A DNA stretch of 64,000 nt from Ancylobacter sp. SL191 (GCF_026625645.1 NZ_CP113056.1:3261001-3325000); one strand, 5' to 3'. Positions 1 through 7,858 are shown, numbered from the stretch's first letter. A program made the numbers and translations. The notes: generated by a model from the letters alone, not told the origin.

Positions 1-425
1 CGGCGAGCGTGATGCACAGTCCTTGGTGACAATCCCCCCTGCCCCTTCCTCCGCCCCGATTCGAGAAGCTGGGCCCATGCGGCGTCAATCGTTGCTGGAC
101 CGAGTTTCGTCAGCTTATGGGCGCCCAGGATCGGCTGGACGTTCTTGCGGAGAAGCTGGGCGTATCGATCCAGGGTCTTCGGTGCGACCGTCGTTTTCGC
201 GTGCTCAAGCCATCGGTCGATGTACTCCGCCACTGTCAGCTTCGATGGTTCGGAATAGGTCCCTGCCGACATCTCGCTGATGAGGCGGGCGCACTCCTTC
301 TGCGCCTCGCGCTTGCCACCCTTGAAGGAGTGCCACTTCTTCTTGGGCTTGCCGGTCGCTGGGTCTGAGATCGATAGGACAATCGCCCAGTGGCCGGGCG
401 AGCGTTCGCGAAGATGCCCCTTCAT
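1..425 (-). CDS. int: Tyrosine site-specific integrase, N-terminal part (truncated by window edge)
   Basis: The reverse strand from the ATG at 425 translates without a stop to the window edge, about 141 residues. It begins MKGHLRERSPGHWAIVL and has the usual phage-integrase N-terminus: a beta-rich arm-binding region ending in KPKKKWHSF, then a SAM-like core-binding domain with TVAEYIDRWLEHA and VAPKTLDRY. The catalytic domain lies outside the window, so the R-K-H-R-H-Y residues cannot be checked. The start codon overlaps the stop of the upstream ribbon-helix-helix gene (ATGA at 422-425), so the two are translationally coupled. The gene points left, placing attL just outside the window. Confidence 0.88.
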   Translation of the reverse strand, partial: MKGHLRERSPGHWAIVLSISDPATGKPKKKWHSFKGGKREAQKECARLISEMSAGTYSEPSKLTVAEYIDRWLEHAKTTVAPKTLDRYAQLLRKNVQPILGAHKLTKLGPATIDAAWAQLLESGRRKGQGGLSPRTVHHAR

Positions 426-913
426 TCTGCCCTCCCCTCGTCCAGCGAGGCGAACGCCGCCGCCAGTTGGTCAGCTCGGTCTTGGGCGGCCTTCTCTGCG
501 CGTTCGATAGCTTCGGCGGCTTCAATCACGTCCGGAGACTGCCGCACGATGCCCAGAAGCTGCACAAGCATGAAGATCTCTCCAGAAAGACGAGCCATTG
601 GGAGAGCGAGATCCGATAGTGCCTTGAGAGCGAACTTTGCGCGGGTCTTCCAGTCCGCAATGCCTCCTTTGGAGATTTCGAGGCTCATCCGGCTGCCGAC
701 ATCGTACGCGCTCCACAGCGCGTCGTAGCGTGACGCGATCTGTTCGGACCGCCCGTCGATGAAAATTGCCATTGCTGTAAGGCGCCGAATTGCATCCGAG
801 CGGCTCGCGATACCTGCCTTCTCACGCCAAGCGTCAACGGCCTCCATCTCCTCCGGCGAGATAAGCATATGGAGACGTTCAGTTTTCTTCAGTGGCTTAT
901 TGTACCCAGCCAT
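422..913 (-). CDS. Ribbon-helix-helix regulator, coupled to integrase
   Basis: This 163-residue protein is taken from the ATG at 913, preceded by GAGGTCCG; an upstream in-frame ATG at 955 would run into the operator repeats. Residues about 8-50 (KKTERLHMLISPEEMEAVDAW, then SRSDAIRRLTAMAI) look like a ribbon-helix-helix DNA-binding domain: a beta strand followed by two helices. The rest is a long helical region that could oligomerise. It is the first gene of a leftward operon with the integrase and is divergent from the AlpA-like gene. Four repeats in the divergent promoter suit an RHH repressor. Its role as the element's master repressor is inferred from position. Confidence 0.65.
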   Translation of the reverse strand: MAGYNKPLKKTERLHMLISPEEMEAVDAWREKAGIASRSDAIRRLTAMAIFIDGRSEQIASRYDALWSAYDVGSRMSLEISKGGIADWKTRAKFALKALSDLALPMARLSGEIFMLVQLLGIVRQSPDVIEAAEAIERAEKAAQDRADQLAAAFASLDEGRAE

Positions 914-924
914 GTCGGACCTCG

Positions 925-1022
925 TATGTGCATACGAAGCTGAAACTATACGCATAAATTGGTTGCGGCCAGCCCCATCTCGTACTAGAAAATATGCGCA
1001 TGTTTTTGATTTATATGCGGAT
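925..1022. promoter_or_regulatory. Four operator-like repeats (TATRYGCAT) in the divergent promoter
   Basis: Copies are TATGTGCAT (925-933), TATACGCAT (947-955), TATGCGCAT (993-1001) and TATGCGGAT (1014-1022). The first lies in the palindrome GTATGTGCATAC (924-935) and the third contains ATGCGCAT, a perfect palindrome. Centres are 22, 46 and 21 bases apart, close to two, four and two helical turns. This places the copies on one face of the DNA between the leftward RHH/integrase genes and the rightward AlpA-like operon. Confidence 0.6.
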
Positions 1023-1036
1023 GGAGATGGGTTTCG

Positions 1037-1297
1037 ATGGCATCCTCACGCCTTACCTCAGCCAACAAGGCGCTTAGCCGTAAGCCTCTGCGGCATGTCC
1101 TCACACTTGACGAAGCCGTCACTATGCCCGCGATCGACATCCCGGATGCGGGGAGGCTTTTCCTCGGGGGCCTCAGCCGCAATGCGAGCTATGCCGCGGC
1201 CCGCGAAGGGCTGATCAAGACGATCACGATTGGGCGTCGGAAGAAGGCCCTCACGAAGCCTCTCGCGGAGGCTGTTGGCGTTACGGTCAAGTTCTGA
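1037..1297 (+). CDS. AlpA/excisionase-like small DNA-binding protein
   Basis: This 86-residue protein is the first gene rightward from the operator region. Residues about 38-80 (IPDAGRLFLGGLSRNASYAA, then REGLIKTITIGRRKKAL) follow the pattern of AlpA-like winged-helix DNA-binding proteins: an 'AG..LG.SRNA.Y.A...G' helix-turn-helix and a basic wing. AlpA-type regulators commonly switch on early genes or excision in phage satellites. It is followed by a 78-residue gene with an RBS (GAGGA). It could act as transcriptional activator or as excisionase; a second excisionase-like gene lies at the other end of the element. Confidence 0.6.
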   Translation: MASSRLTSANKALSRKPLRHVLTLDEAVTMPAIDIPDAGRLFLGGLSRNASYAAAREGLIKTITIGRRKKALTKPLAEAVGVTVKF

Positions 1298-1306
1298 GGA
1301 GTCGAC

Positions 1307-1543
1307 GTGATGTTAGATCGCGAGCTCCTAATTCACCGGCTCACCACGGCCCTGGCCGGCGCTGAGGACCTTCTGCACGATCAACTGTCGGGCTCCCCGT
1401 TCGATCGGGACGGTGAGCGCCACTACGGCGTTCGGGCGACAAAGGGGGATCTACTGCTCCTCCTTATCGAAGTCGCGGCTCAGACGGCCAAAGAGCTATC
1501 TGCGGCGCTGAGCGGCGGCGTGGTCGCGGAGGCAGCGGAATGA
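1307..1543 (+). CDS. Small hypothetical protein
   Basis: This 78-residue ORF is preceded by GAGGAGTC. The start is GTG at 1307 or ATG at 1310. It is mostly helical and acidic, with no signal peptide or membrane segment. Its stop overlaps the ATG of the next gene (ATGA at 1540-1543), so it belongs to the early rightward operon and is probably translated with the initiator-like protein. No family was recognised. Confidence 0.55.
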   Translation: MMLDRELLIHRLTTALAGAEDLLHDQLSGSPFDRDGERHYGVRATKGDLLLLLIEVAAQTAKELSAALSGGVVAEAAE

Positions 1544-2133
1544 GCGAGCGCAGCCGGATTAAGCGTCCCAAGCGCGGGAAGCAGGCGATCGTCGGCCAGT
1601 TCGCCCCGCGCCTGATCGAGATGCTCCGCAGCCCGGCCTACCGAGCGCTGAGCCAGTCGGAGCATCGGATCCTCGCGCGCCTCGAGATCGAGCTGGCCGA
1701 CCATGGCGGGGCCGATAATGGCAGGTTGCCCGCGACCTACGACGACTTCCAGGAGTATGGGGTTCATCGGCATGCCATCGCCCCCGCGCTGCGTGCGCTC
1801 GAGGCACTCGGCTTTATCGAGATCACCGAGCGAGGCCGTGCAGGCAATGGCGAGTGGCGCCGTCCCCATCAGTTCAGATTGACGTACCGGCCGACGAAAG
1901 AAGCGGGTTCTTCCGACGATTGGCGTCATGTCGAAACGGTGCGTGCGGCGGAAAAGCTAGCCCGCGCTGCTCGGAAACAGAACTCCAGTGGTGAAGAGCG
2001 CACCGGAACCAGTGGCGAAAACCGCACTACGCGTTTCCATGGTTATGGTGCGGATTCCGCCACTACAGCCCATGGTACGGATTCCACCACTACTTTCGAT
2101 ATTTCGGGAGGGGGGCACGAATGCGCAGCTTAG
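1540..2133 (+). CDS. Winged-helix protein, putative replication initiator
   Basis: This 197-residue protein has residues about 30-110 resembling the winged-helix domain of small alphaproteobacterial initiator or regulator proteins: PAYRALSQSEHRILARLEIE, then PATYDDFQEYGVHRHAIAPA, LRALEALGFIEI and WRRPHQFRLTYRP. The C-terminal 45 residues are Thr/Ser/Gly rich and low in complexity. The DNA coding for this tail holds four iteron-like repeats, as expected if the origin lies inside the initiator gene, as in lambda O. The start overlaps the preceding stop (ATGA). Replication function is inferred; a MarR-like transcriptional role is the main alternative. Confidence 0.5.
   Translation: MSERSRIKRPKRGKQAIVGQFAPRLIEMLRSPAYRALSQSEHRILARLEIELADHGGADNGRLPATYDDFQEYGVHRHAIAPALRALEALGFIEITERGRAGNGEWRRPHQFRLTYRPTKEAGSSDDWRHVETVRAAEKLARAARKQNSSGEERTGTSGENRTTRFHGYGADSATTAHGTDSTTTFDISGGGHECAA
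1985..2093. repeat. Four iteron-like repeats inside the putative initiator gene
   Basis: The core GTGCGGATTCCGCCACT occurs with few changes at 2047-2066 and 2074-2093 on the plus strand and, reverse-complemented, at 1985-2006 and 2009-2030. The two inverted copies start 24 bases apart and the two direct copies 27 apart. Opposite-strand copies sharing GTGCG and CCACT cannot be explained by a protein repeat alone. Candidate replication origin. Confidence 0.5.
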
Positions 2134-2408
2134 ACGGAATGCAGCTGGTCCTCTCTCTCGATCAGACGTGCTGCTGTGTGGTCATCCCCTTTCCGGCCGA
2201 CAAGAGGGTCGGGAAAATCCAGCGAGTAGCGCAGGTGCTAAGCGAACGTCGCGGCAAAGGTGCCGACGCGTACTGGCGGCGCACGGTCGATGACCTCCGA
2301 CGCTCAATGGAGAGGGCTGGCCTGGATACCGAGATGATCGAGCGCGAGCTCGAGGCGTTTCGCCGTGCCGTGGCCGGCAGAATGACCCAGCCTGGAGGAG
2401 CCGCATGA
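2121..2408 (+). CDS. DUF6074-like small protein
   Basis: This 95-residue protein carries VVIPFPADKRVGKIQRVAQV near its N-terminus and DAYWRRTVDDL in the middle. The pattern (I/VPFP..RR, a helix, YW, a second helix) is that of DUF6074 proteins, common in rhizobial phage early regions and without a known function. It overlaps the end of the initiator-like gene by 13 bases and its own stop overlaps the next start at 2405 (ATGA). Family assignment is from memory of the pattern. Confidence 0.5.
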   Translation: MRSLDGMQLVLSLDQTCCCVVIPFPADKRVGKIQRVAQVLSERRGKGADAYWRRTVDDLRRSMERAGLDTEMIERELEAFRRAVAGRMTQPGGAA

Positions 2409-2764
2409 GCAATGATCGGATCACCCTGACGACCGGGCACATCCTCGCGCTGAGCTGGGAGACGCGCGGCTATGATTGTCACGGCGACTGGACGGCGCGC
2501 CAGCCCGTGTTCCTGCTCTGGCGGGATGGCGAGGTCATGGGCTTTGCGTCCGACTACGAGGCTGCCTTGCTGATGGCGGAGCGGCACGGCCGGCGCCTTG
2601 GCTGCGGAGTTGAAGACCGAGTTTTAGAAACCTCCGGGCCTGCGACACTGCCGCGATTGCAGCCCGGCCCGGCGACCGCCCCGCGTCCCGGCAAACCGAC
2701 ATCTGTGGCCGGTCGGCTGAGAGCCGTGATGCTGCGCGGCCTCCGACGTTCCCTTGAACGGTGA
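2405..2764 (+). CDS. Hypothetical protein at the end of the early operon
   Basis: This 119-residue protein has an N-terminal half of short beta-strand-like segments (ITLTTGHILALSWE, PVFLLWRDGEVMGFASDYEA) and a basic, proline-rich C-terminus. No membrane segment or signal peptide. It is coupled by an ATGA overlap to the DUF6074-like gene and is the last gene before the convergent terminator. No family was recognised. Confidence 0.5.
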   Translation: MSNDRITLTTGHILALSWETRGYDCHGDWTARQPVFLLWRDGEVMGFASDYEAALLMAERHGRRLGCGVEDRVLETSGPATLPRLQPGPATAPRPGKPTSVAGRLRAVMLRGLRRSLER

Positions 2765-2770
2765 GCGACA

Positions 2771-2792
2771 GAGGGGGCGTTCAGGCCCCCTC
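2771..2792. terminator. Hairpin between convergent early operon and tape-measure gene
   Basis: GAGGGGGC (2771-2778) and GCCCCCTC (2785-2792) form a perfect 8-bp stem with a 6-base loop that includes the tape-measure stop codon. It lies exactly where the rightward and leftward operons meet. There is no clear T-run, so termination is inferred. Confidence 0.5.
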
Positions 2793-5399
2793 GTAGCGCG
2801 TGGAGGAAAAGGCAACCTGGCTGGAGCGTGCGAGACGGCGCTCGAGCTCGGCCGCGAAGTCGGCAGCCGCGCTCTGAGGCGCGCCGGCACCGAGGTGTAC
2901 CGTGCCGATATTGACGGTGACCGATGCACCGCCCTTCTGTCGCTCCGTGGCCGGGCGCTGCGCCGGCCGCTCGGCAGGCCGCTCCAATTCGCGAACGACA
3001 CGGTTCGGGAAAATCGTGCCGTTCGACGCCGGCTGGAAAATCTCCCGACCACGCTCGCCGACCAGATAGGTCTTTCCCGCCTCCACCGGCCCGCCGGATG
3101 CGCGGGCACCGTCGAGGGGCGGAGCGCCAATGTCGTGGCTGCCGCGCCCGGGAGCGATCGGGGGCGGTGCAGCCTCCCACGCCGTCGGCGCAGGACGGAG
3201 CCGATTGCCCATCCCGCCCAGGCCGACCCCCACCGGGATTTCGATCATCGGCGACAAGATGGACTCCACCCGGTCGCGGATCGCCTCCGCAGCGGCCTCG
3301 ACCTTGGGGCGCTCGCCAGCGAGTGCCGGCGTGATCTTCGCGAACGCGGACTGTGCGGCCGCCGCAATCTCGTCCAGCTTCCGCAGTTCAGCGGGGCGCG
3401 GCAGGGGAAGCGGCACACTGGCGGGAGACGTCACCTCAGGTGCGCGTCCTTCGGACGGCGAGACCGGGCCAACCGGATCGACAGCGTAGCTCGGAGAGGG
3501 CCCTTGTGGGCGAGCCGGTTCGGCCGGCGCAGAATTGCCGGAAGCTGGCGCGGCCTCCCCCGCGTTAGGTTCCTTCGGTCCGTGAAACACCTCCTGCAGC
3601 TGTCGCCACTTCCGGCCCGCCCAGGACTCGTCCAGCCCCGTCTCGAGCTTGCGCCAGGACTCACCGTTCTCTCGCATCTGCTGAAGCCGCTCCTCGGCCG
3701 TCCGGTCCAGGTCCGCGAGCATCTCTGAAACCAGCGCCGCAAGGTTGCCGGCTGCCAGTACGCCGCGCATACCGCCGAGAATGCCGCCAGCTGCCCGGCG
3801 GCCAAAAGTCTCGAATCCGGTGACAGACGCGCGAGATGCCGAGCTCGACATGCCCGCGATCATCTGATCAGACGCACGACGAGCCGCACTCATGCCGTCG
3901 ACCATGCGCCGGCTGGCATCAGCAGCCACCCGCGAATTGCGCGTCACCGCCTGGCTGGCGCGGCTAAAGCCTTCGAGCGAGGCCGGTAGCGCCGTCTCGA
4001 CGACCTTGCCGACGCGCAGCAGCGAGCCGAGGAAGCCCGTCAGCCTGGCCACCGCCTGCCCCGCCAACGCGGCGCCCTTTGCCGCTTTGAGCAGCCCTCC
4101 GAAAAGGAAAAGGCCACCGAAGCGCGCCGCCGTCACGGCGACGTTCAGGCCAACGACAGCTGCCGCCGTTCCGATCAATGTCCTCGTCAATCCGGGGTTC
4201 TCCTCCGCGAACTTGGCGAAGGAAGTCGCGATCGGGACGATCGCACCGGCGAGATCGGCGAGCGCCGGCATCAGCGCCGATCCAACGGCGATGTTGATCG
4301 ACTCCATCGCGACAGCGAAGCGCTGGCCAGCCATGGCGCCGGTCTTCAACCGCTCCTGATAGTCCGCCTCGACGACACCCTGCGCCTTCAGCGCATCCGC
4401 GCGGATCTTGCGATAGAGCTCAATGTTCTGGATCAGCGGCCGGAGACCCGCCTGAACCTGCGAGTCCTCAAACAGGTAACCGAGCTTGCCGAGATCGCCC
4501 TTCAACGCCCGGTTCGTGATCTCGGCAATGGCCTCGATCGGCGTCAGGCCGCGCTCAGCGGCTTCCTTGAGCTCGCGCTCAAGGTTTACCCCCATCTCGG
4601 CGAATTTCTTCACCGTCGCCGGCGCCTGGATTTTCTGAAGAACGTTGCCCAGGTTCGTCGCCGCGGAGGCGGCATCGCCCGTGCCCTTGCGCACAATCTG
4701 CAGCGCGGCGGCCAGATCGGCGACGGCCGGCACCCCCTGCTGCTTCAGCCCCTGATAGGCGGCGCCGAGCTGCGGAAAGTAGGTTGCCATGTCCTTGAGT
4801 TCGAACGCACCGGCCTTACCCGCCTGCGCCATCACGTCCAGAGTCCGAGCAAACTGATCGGCGGGCACGTTCAGATTGTCGAGCGCCGCATAGCCGGCAT
4901 TCGACAGGTCCGTGATCTCCGCCCGGTAAGCCACAGCGGCCTTGCCGATGGCCGGAAGCATGCCAAGAGCATCGCCTTCAGAAGCGCCCAGACCGGCGAG
5001 AACGTCGAAGCCCTCAGCGAGATCCTGGCTGAGGTTTGTCGTGTCGCGGGCCACCTTGCGGATCTCGGCGCCGAGTCGCGGCAGTTGCGCCCGCGGCAAA
5101 TCGAGTTTCTGCGCGATGTCCTCGATCTTCGACTCGAAGGTGGTGAAGGCCTCCACCGGCGCCTTTAGGGCGCGATACAAGCCATAGCCTGCGGCCGTGG
5201 CCTCGATCATCCGGCCGCGCATCGCCTCGAGCTTGCGTGCGTTCGCGTCCAGCGCCGCGGAGAGCCGGCCCGACAACGTCTCATTGACGCTGCGGGCCGC
5301 TCCGCCAATGCCCCGGATCGCTGCCGATGCGTTCCGAGCCGGACCGGTCACCTTGTCGAGCAACGAGACGACGAGAGAAGCGGATTCGGTGCCGGCCAT
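2781..5399 (-). CDS. Phage tail tape measure protein
   Basis: This 872-residue protein has the organisation of TP901-type tape-measure proteins: an N-terminal helical region (DKVTGPARNASAAIRGIGG), a conserved block at about 110-350 with FTTFESKIEDIAQKL, LSNAGYAALDNLNVPADQFA and FPQLGAAYQG, hydrophobic segments at about 405-470, a Pro-rich spacer, and a C-terminal part with GGPVEAGKTYLVGERGREIF. The tape measure fixes tail length and is the scaffold for tail-tube assembly. It is intact, has an RBS (GAGGTG), and sits 3 bases after the frameshift product of the chaperone gene. In this element no tube, sheath or baseplate gene accompanies it. Confidence 0.9.
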   Translation of the reverse strand: MAGTESASLVVSLLDKVTGPARNASAAIRGIGGAARSVNETLSGRLSAALDANARKLEAMRGRMIEATAAGYGLYRALKAPVEAFTTFESKIEDIAQKLDLPRAQLPRLGAEIRKVARDTTNLSQDLAEGFDVLAGLGASEGDALGMLPAIGKAAVAYRAEITDLSNAGYAALDNLNVPADQFARTLDVMAQAGKAGAFELKDMATYFPQLGAAYQGLKQQGVPAVADLAAALQIVRKGTGDAASAATNLGNVLQKIQAPATVKKFAEMGVNLERELKEAAERGLTPIEAIAEITNRALKGDLGKLGYLFEDSQVQAGLRPLIQNIELYRKIRADALKAQGVVEADYQERLKTGAMAGQRFAVAMESINIAVGSALMPALADLAGAIVPIATSFAKFAEENPGLTRTLIGTAAAVVGLNVAVTAARFGGLFLFGGLLKAAKGAALAGQAVARLTGFLGSLLRVGKVVETALPASLEGFSRASQAVTRNSRVAADASRRMVDGMSAARRASDQMIAGMSSSASRASVTGFETFGRRAAGGILGGMRGVLAAGNLAALVSEMLADLDRTAEERLQQMRENGESWRKLETGLDESWAGRKWRQLQEVFHGPKEPNAGEAAPASGNSAPAEPARPQGPSPSYAVDPVGPVSPSEGRAPEVTSPASVPLPLPRPAELRKLDEIAAAAQSAFAKITPALAGERPKVEAAAEAIRDRVESILSPMIEIPVGVGLGGMGNRLRPAPTAWEAAPPPIAPGRGSHDIGAPPLDGARASGGPVEAGKTYLVGERGREIFQPASNGTIFPNRVVRELERPAERPAQRPATERQKGGASVTVNIGTVHLGAGAPQSAAADFAAELERRLARSSQVAFSSTRYEGA

Positions 5400-5402
5400 G
5401 TA

Positions 5403-5600
5403 TCACCTCGCAAAACGAGCTAGGGCGATCCGGTCGGCCTCTGCGTGCCACGCGCGCAGCCGCCGCCATCGCATACCCATCAGAATGTCGACGCTGGTGT
5501 TCAGGATGTGGGCTGTGTCGGCGACGTCGGCGCGCCAGCTGGCGAATTGAGCCCAGGCCCGGACGAGGCCGGCTGCCCACCGCTCGCCGGGGTTTCCGAT
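5403..5600 (-). CDS. -1 frame extension of the tail assembly chaperone (GT-like)
   Basis: This open frame has no good start codon of its own but reads as a protein: GERWAAGLVRAWAQFASW, then LNTSVDILMGMRWRRLRAW, ending ARFAR just before the tape-measure gene. A -1 slip on CCCTTTA (5600-5606) would fuse these 65 residues to the first 117 of the chaperone, giving about 182 residues. This is the same arrangement as lambda G-GT and Mu gp41-type chaperones, where the longer form recruits the tape measure. The tract would be missed by ordinary gene finding. Confidence 0.72.
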   Translation of the reverse strand: MGNPGERWAAGLVRAWAQFASWRADVADTAHILNTSVDILMGMRWRRLRAWHAEADRIALARFAR

Positions 5601-5950
5601 AAAGGGCTGATGGACTCCAGCACACGCTCGTAGTCCGACCGTCGCAGCTTGCGCACCACCTCCGGCGGGACCTCGGCGAAGCGCGAGATCATCAGGAATG
5701 ACAGCTTGAGCGGCTCCATGGTGGCAGCCGCTTCTTGCACCTCTTCAACCACTCCCATCGCCGGGTTGCTGACATCAATCGCCGTGTAGCTCCGGCCCTC
5801 ATGCTCAACGGGAAACTCGAGCGTGACGGGCCCATTGAGCCGACTGGAGGGGGCCGCGGGGGCCGTAGTGCTGGTCGCCACGCCGACGAGCTGGCCAGCA
5901 TTGATGAGTTCGACTTCAGCCGCCGTGAGCGACCGCGTGACCATATCCAT
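5501..5950 (-). CDS. Tail assembly chaperone (Mu gp41-like), zero-frame product
   Basis: This 149-residue protein starts at the ATG at 5950, preceded by AGGAGA. LNGPVTLEFPVEHEGRSYTA, then PLKLSFLMISRFAEVPPEVV and LRRSDYERVLE fit the phage tail assembly chaperone family of Mu-like contractile phages (from memory of PF10109-type proteins). After the slippery site the zero frame becomes Pro/Ser/Thr rich and ends 34 residues later. Chaperones of this family coat the tape measure during tube assembly. With the tape measure it forms a two-gene leftward tail module, divergent from the capsid operon. Confidence 0.75.
   Translation of the reverse strand: MDMVTRSLTAAEVELINAGQLVGVATSTTAPAAPSSRLNGPVTLEFPVEHEGRSYTAIDVSNPAMGVVEEVQEAAATMEPLKLSFLMISRFAEVPPEVVRKLRRSDYERVLESISPLSETPASGGQPASSGPGLNSPAGAPTSPTQPTS
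5600..5606 (-). promoter_or_regulatory. -1 ribosomal slippery heptamer CCCTTTA
   Basis: On the minus strand the zero-frame codons CCT TTA are preceded by C, giving C CCT TTA, an exact X XXY YYZ heptamer. Slipping back one base gives CCC TTT. Downstream, CCGGC and GCCGG could form a stem. The position, at the end of a tail chaperone gene and just before the tape measure, is the classic one. Confidence 0.7.
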
Positions 5951-6092
5951 TCCGTTCTCCTGACGTCTGATGGCAGGTGCCGACTTCTGGATCATTTAGA
6001 AAAATTGAATCAACGGCACCGAACAATAAGAAAAAATATCATCCAAGGCGTGAAAATGTTAGCCTCAACTGGAATCCGGTTAAGAGGCAGCC
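5951..6092. promoter_or_regulatory. Divergent promoter region between tail module and capsid operon
   Basis: A 142-base gap separates the leftward chaperone gene from the rightward regulator. The stretch 5990-6060 is clearly AT-rich compared with its neighbours (runs such as GAAAAATTGAA and AAGAAAAAATAT), as expected of a promoter. I could not place a convincing -35/-10 pair. Confidence 0.45.
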
Positions 6093-6515
6093 ATGGCGCG
6101 TATCACCCAGGCGGACATTGCCCACCACGTCGGCGTTTCAGCGATGACCATCTATCGTGCCACCCTGACGGTCGGACGCGGTGAGGAAGTGCTCGGCGAT
6201 GACGTGGCACTCTGTCTCTTGGTCGCATCCGAACTGCGCGATCTCGGCATCGCATGGCCAACGGCCGTTCAGCTTGTCGCTCGCTTCCGTGATGAGGTGA
6301 GCTTCCTCAGCTTCGACCCCGCCCTCCGGCGCAGCTGGATCGTGTCCGTTGAGCGTGCGGACGGGTCCCGGTTCCAGATGACGGCCGTGTCCGAGCGGCA
6401 TCTCGCGAGCATCATCGACTCGCGTTGCCGAGCGGACGTGCTGGCGCTCCACGGTCCCGTCGCGCGCGCCGTGGAAGAGCTCGACGCGCTGAAGGCGCGC
6501 AAGGCGGCGGCATGA
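6093..6515 (+). CDS. HTH protein at the head of the capsid operon
   Basis: This 140-residue protein starts MARITQADIAHHVGVSAMTI, a good helix-turn-helix (residues 3-25) of the LacI/MerR/terminase-small-subunit type. The rest alternates helices and strands (VALCLLVASELRDLGIAWP, then FQMTAVSERHLASII) and resembles no family I can name. It is the first gene rightward of the divergent promoter and is joined to the portal gene by an ATGA overlap. Late-gene activator or autoregulator is the simplest reading. A second small-terminase-like role is less likely because a Nu1-like TerS lies downstream. Confidence 0.5.
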   Translation: MARITQADIAHHVGVSAMTIYRATLTVGRGEEVLGDDVALCLLVASELRDLGIAWPTAVQLVARFRDEVSFLSFDPALRRSWIVSVERADGSRFQMTAVSERHLASIIDSRCRADVLALHGPVARAVEELDALKARKAAA

Positions 6516-7858
6516 ACCCGATCAGCGCCCTCCGCCGCTTCCTTGGGCCGTCCAGCCGCTCGATCGAGGCCGGCGGGCACGGCCCGCGCTGGACGCCCGG
6601 CAAGGCCATCCGCTCGCCAGCGCGTGAGATCACGATCCGCCGGCAGCTCGCCGCCGAGCGCGCGCTATGGCTTGCGCAAAATGACCCGACGGCCGCCGCC
6701 ATCGTCTCCGCTTGGACCGGCAACATCGTCGCGGACGGCCCGGCCATTGCGGCCAAGACTACCGATGACGCGCTGCGAACCGCGCTCGCTGAACGGTTTG
6801 ACGCCTGGTGGAGCCGGTGCGACGCCGAAGGCATCGACGACCTGGCCGGCATGCTGCACCGCCTGGTGCGCGGTGTCGTGACCACCGGCGAGGCGTTCGT
6901 CATCATGGAGACGGACGAGGCTGGTGAGCTTCGCCTGCGCACCATCGACCCGACGCAGTGCGACGCTACCCTGACGCGCAGTTTGGCGGACGGCCGACGC
7001 ATCGTCGCCGGCATCGAGATGGACGAGCGCGGTCGTCGCCTCGCCTACTGGATTCGGGATGCCGAGGAACGCCTCACCGCCTACAGCGCCACGCCGCGCC
7101 GGGTTGACGCGCGGGACGTGTTGCACCTGTTCGACCGACAGCACCCAGGCCAGCAGCGCGGGCTTTCATGGCTCGCGCCCGTCGCGACGCTGATCGATCA
7201 GCTCGGCGAACTGGGAGACACGACGCTCGCATTACTCAACACCAGCGCGCTCTACGGCGCCGTGCTCACCAACGCCAATGGCGACGCCCCTGGTGGGCAG
7301 GAGGGGCCGGATCCGACGCTGGAGCCCGGCTCTATCATCCGCGCGCCCGTCGGCTGGGACGTGAAGTTCAGCGACCCGCCGACGATGACCGGCATCGACG
7401 CCTATCGGCGCGAGATGCTGCACACGATCGCGGCCGGCGCCGGCGTTCCCTTTGAGCTGATCAGCGCGAACCTTTCCGAGGTGAATTTCTCCTCCGCCCG
7501 CGTCGGACTCCATGAGTTCCGTCGGCGCGTCGACACGCTGCGTCGTACGCTGCTGACCGCCCGCTTTCTTGATCCCATTTGGCGCCGGTGGCTCGCTCAC
7601 GAGGCGCTCCACGGCCGCGTCTCGCCCGCCATTGCAGCGAACCTCGAGATGACCGCCGCCTGGCCGGGCTGGCCTGCCATCGACCCGCTGAAGGATGCCC
7701 AGGCCGATCAGATCGCCATCGCCATCGGTGTCGAGAGCCGCCACGCCGTGATCGCCCGGCGCGGCCGGGATCCGCGCGAGGTCGATGCCGAGATCGCCGC
7801 CGACACCTTCGTGCCGCGCGCGGCACCGGCGGCCAAGAGCGAGGACAAGCCCGAATGA
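6512..7858 (+). CDS. Phage portal protein, lambda family
   Basis: This 448-residue protein forms the dodecameric ring at the capsid vertex through which DNA is packaged. Recognisable lambda-gpB-family stretches are WLAQNDPTAAAIVSAWTGNIV (about 50-70), LRTIDPTQCD, VLHLFDRQHPGQQRGLSWLAP and MLHTIAAGAGVPFELISANL, then NFSSARVGLHEFRR. Length is normal to slightly short for the family. It overlaps the upstream HTH gene (ATGA at 6512) and the downstream capsid gene (ATGA at 7855), so the head genes are translationally coupled. Confidence 0.9.
   Translation: MNPISALRRFLGPSSRSIEAGGHGPRWTPGKAIRSPAREITIRRQLAAERALWLAQNDPTAAAIVSAWTGNIVADGPAIAAKTTDDALRTALAERFDAWWSRCDAEGIDDLAGMLHRLVRGVVTTGEAFVIMETDEAGELRLRTIDPTQCDATLTRSLADGRRIVAGIEMDERGRRLAYWIRDAEERLTAYSATPRRVDARDVLHLFDRQHPGQQRGLSWLAPVATLIDQLGELGDTTLALLNTSALYGAVLTNANGDAPGGQEGPDPTLEPGSIIRAPVGWDVKFSDPPTMTGIDAYRREMLHTIAAGAGVPFELISANLSEVNFSSARVGLHEFRRRVDTLRRTLLTARFLDPIWRRWLAHEALHGRVSPAIAANLEMTAAWPGWPAIDPLKDAQADQIAIAIGVESRHAVIARRGRDPREVDAEIAADTFVPRAAPAAKSEDKPE

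Noticed and set aside
913..955. Longer start (ATG at 955) for the RHH gene
   Set aside because: It would place coding sequence over two operator repeats and the 913 start has an RBS.
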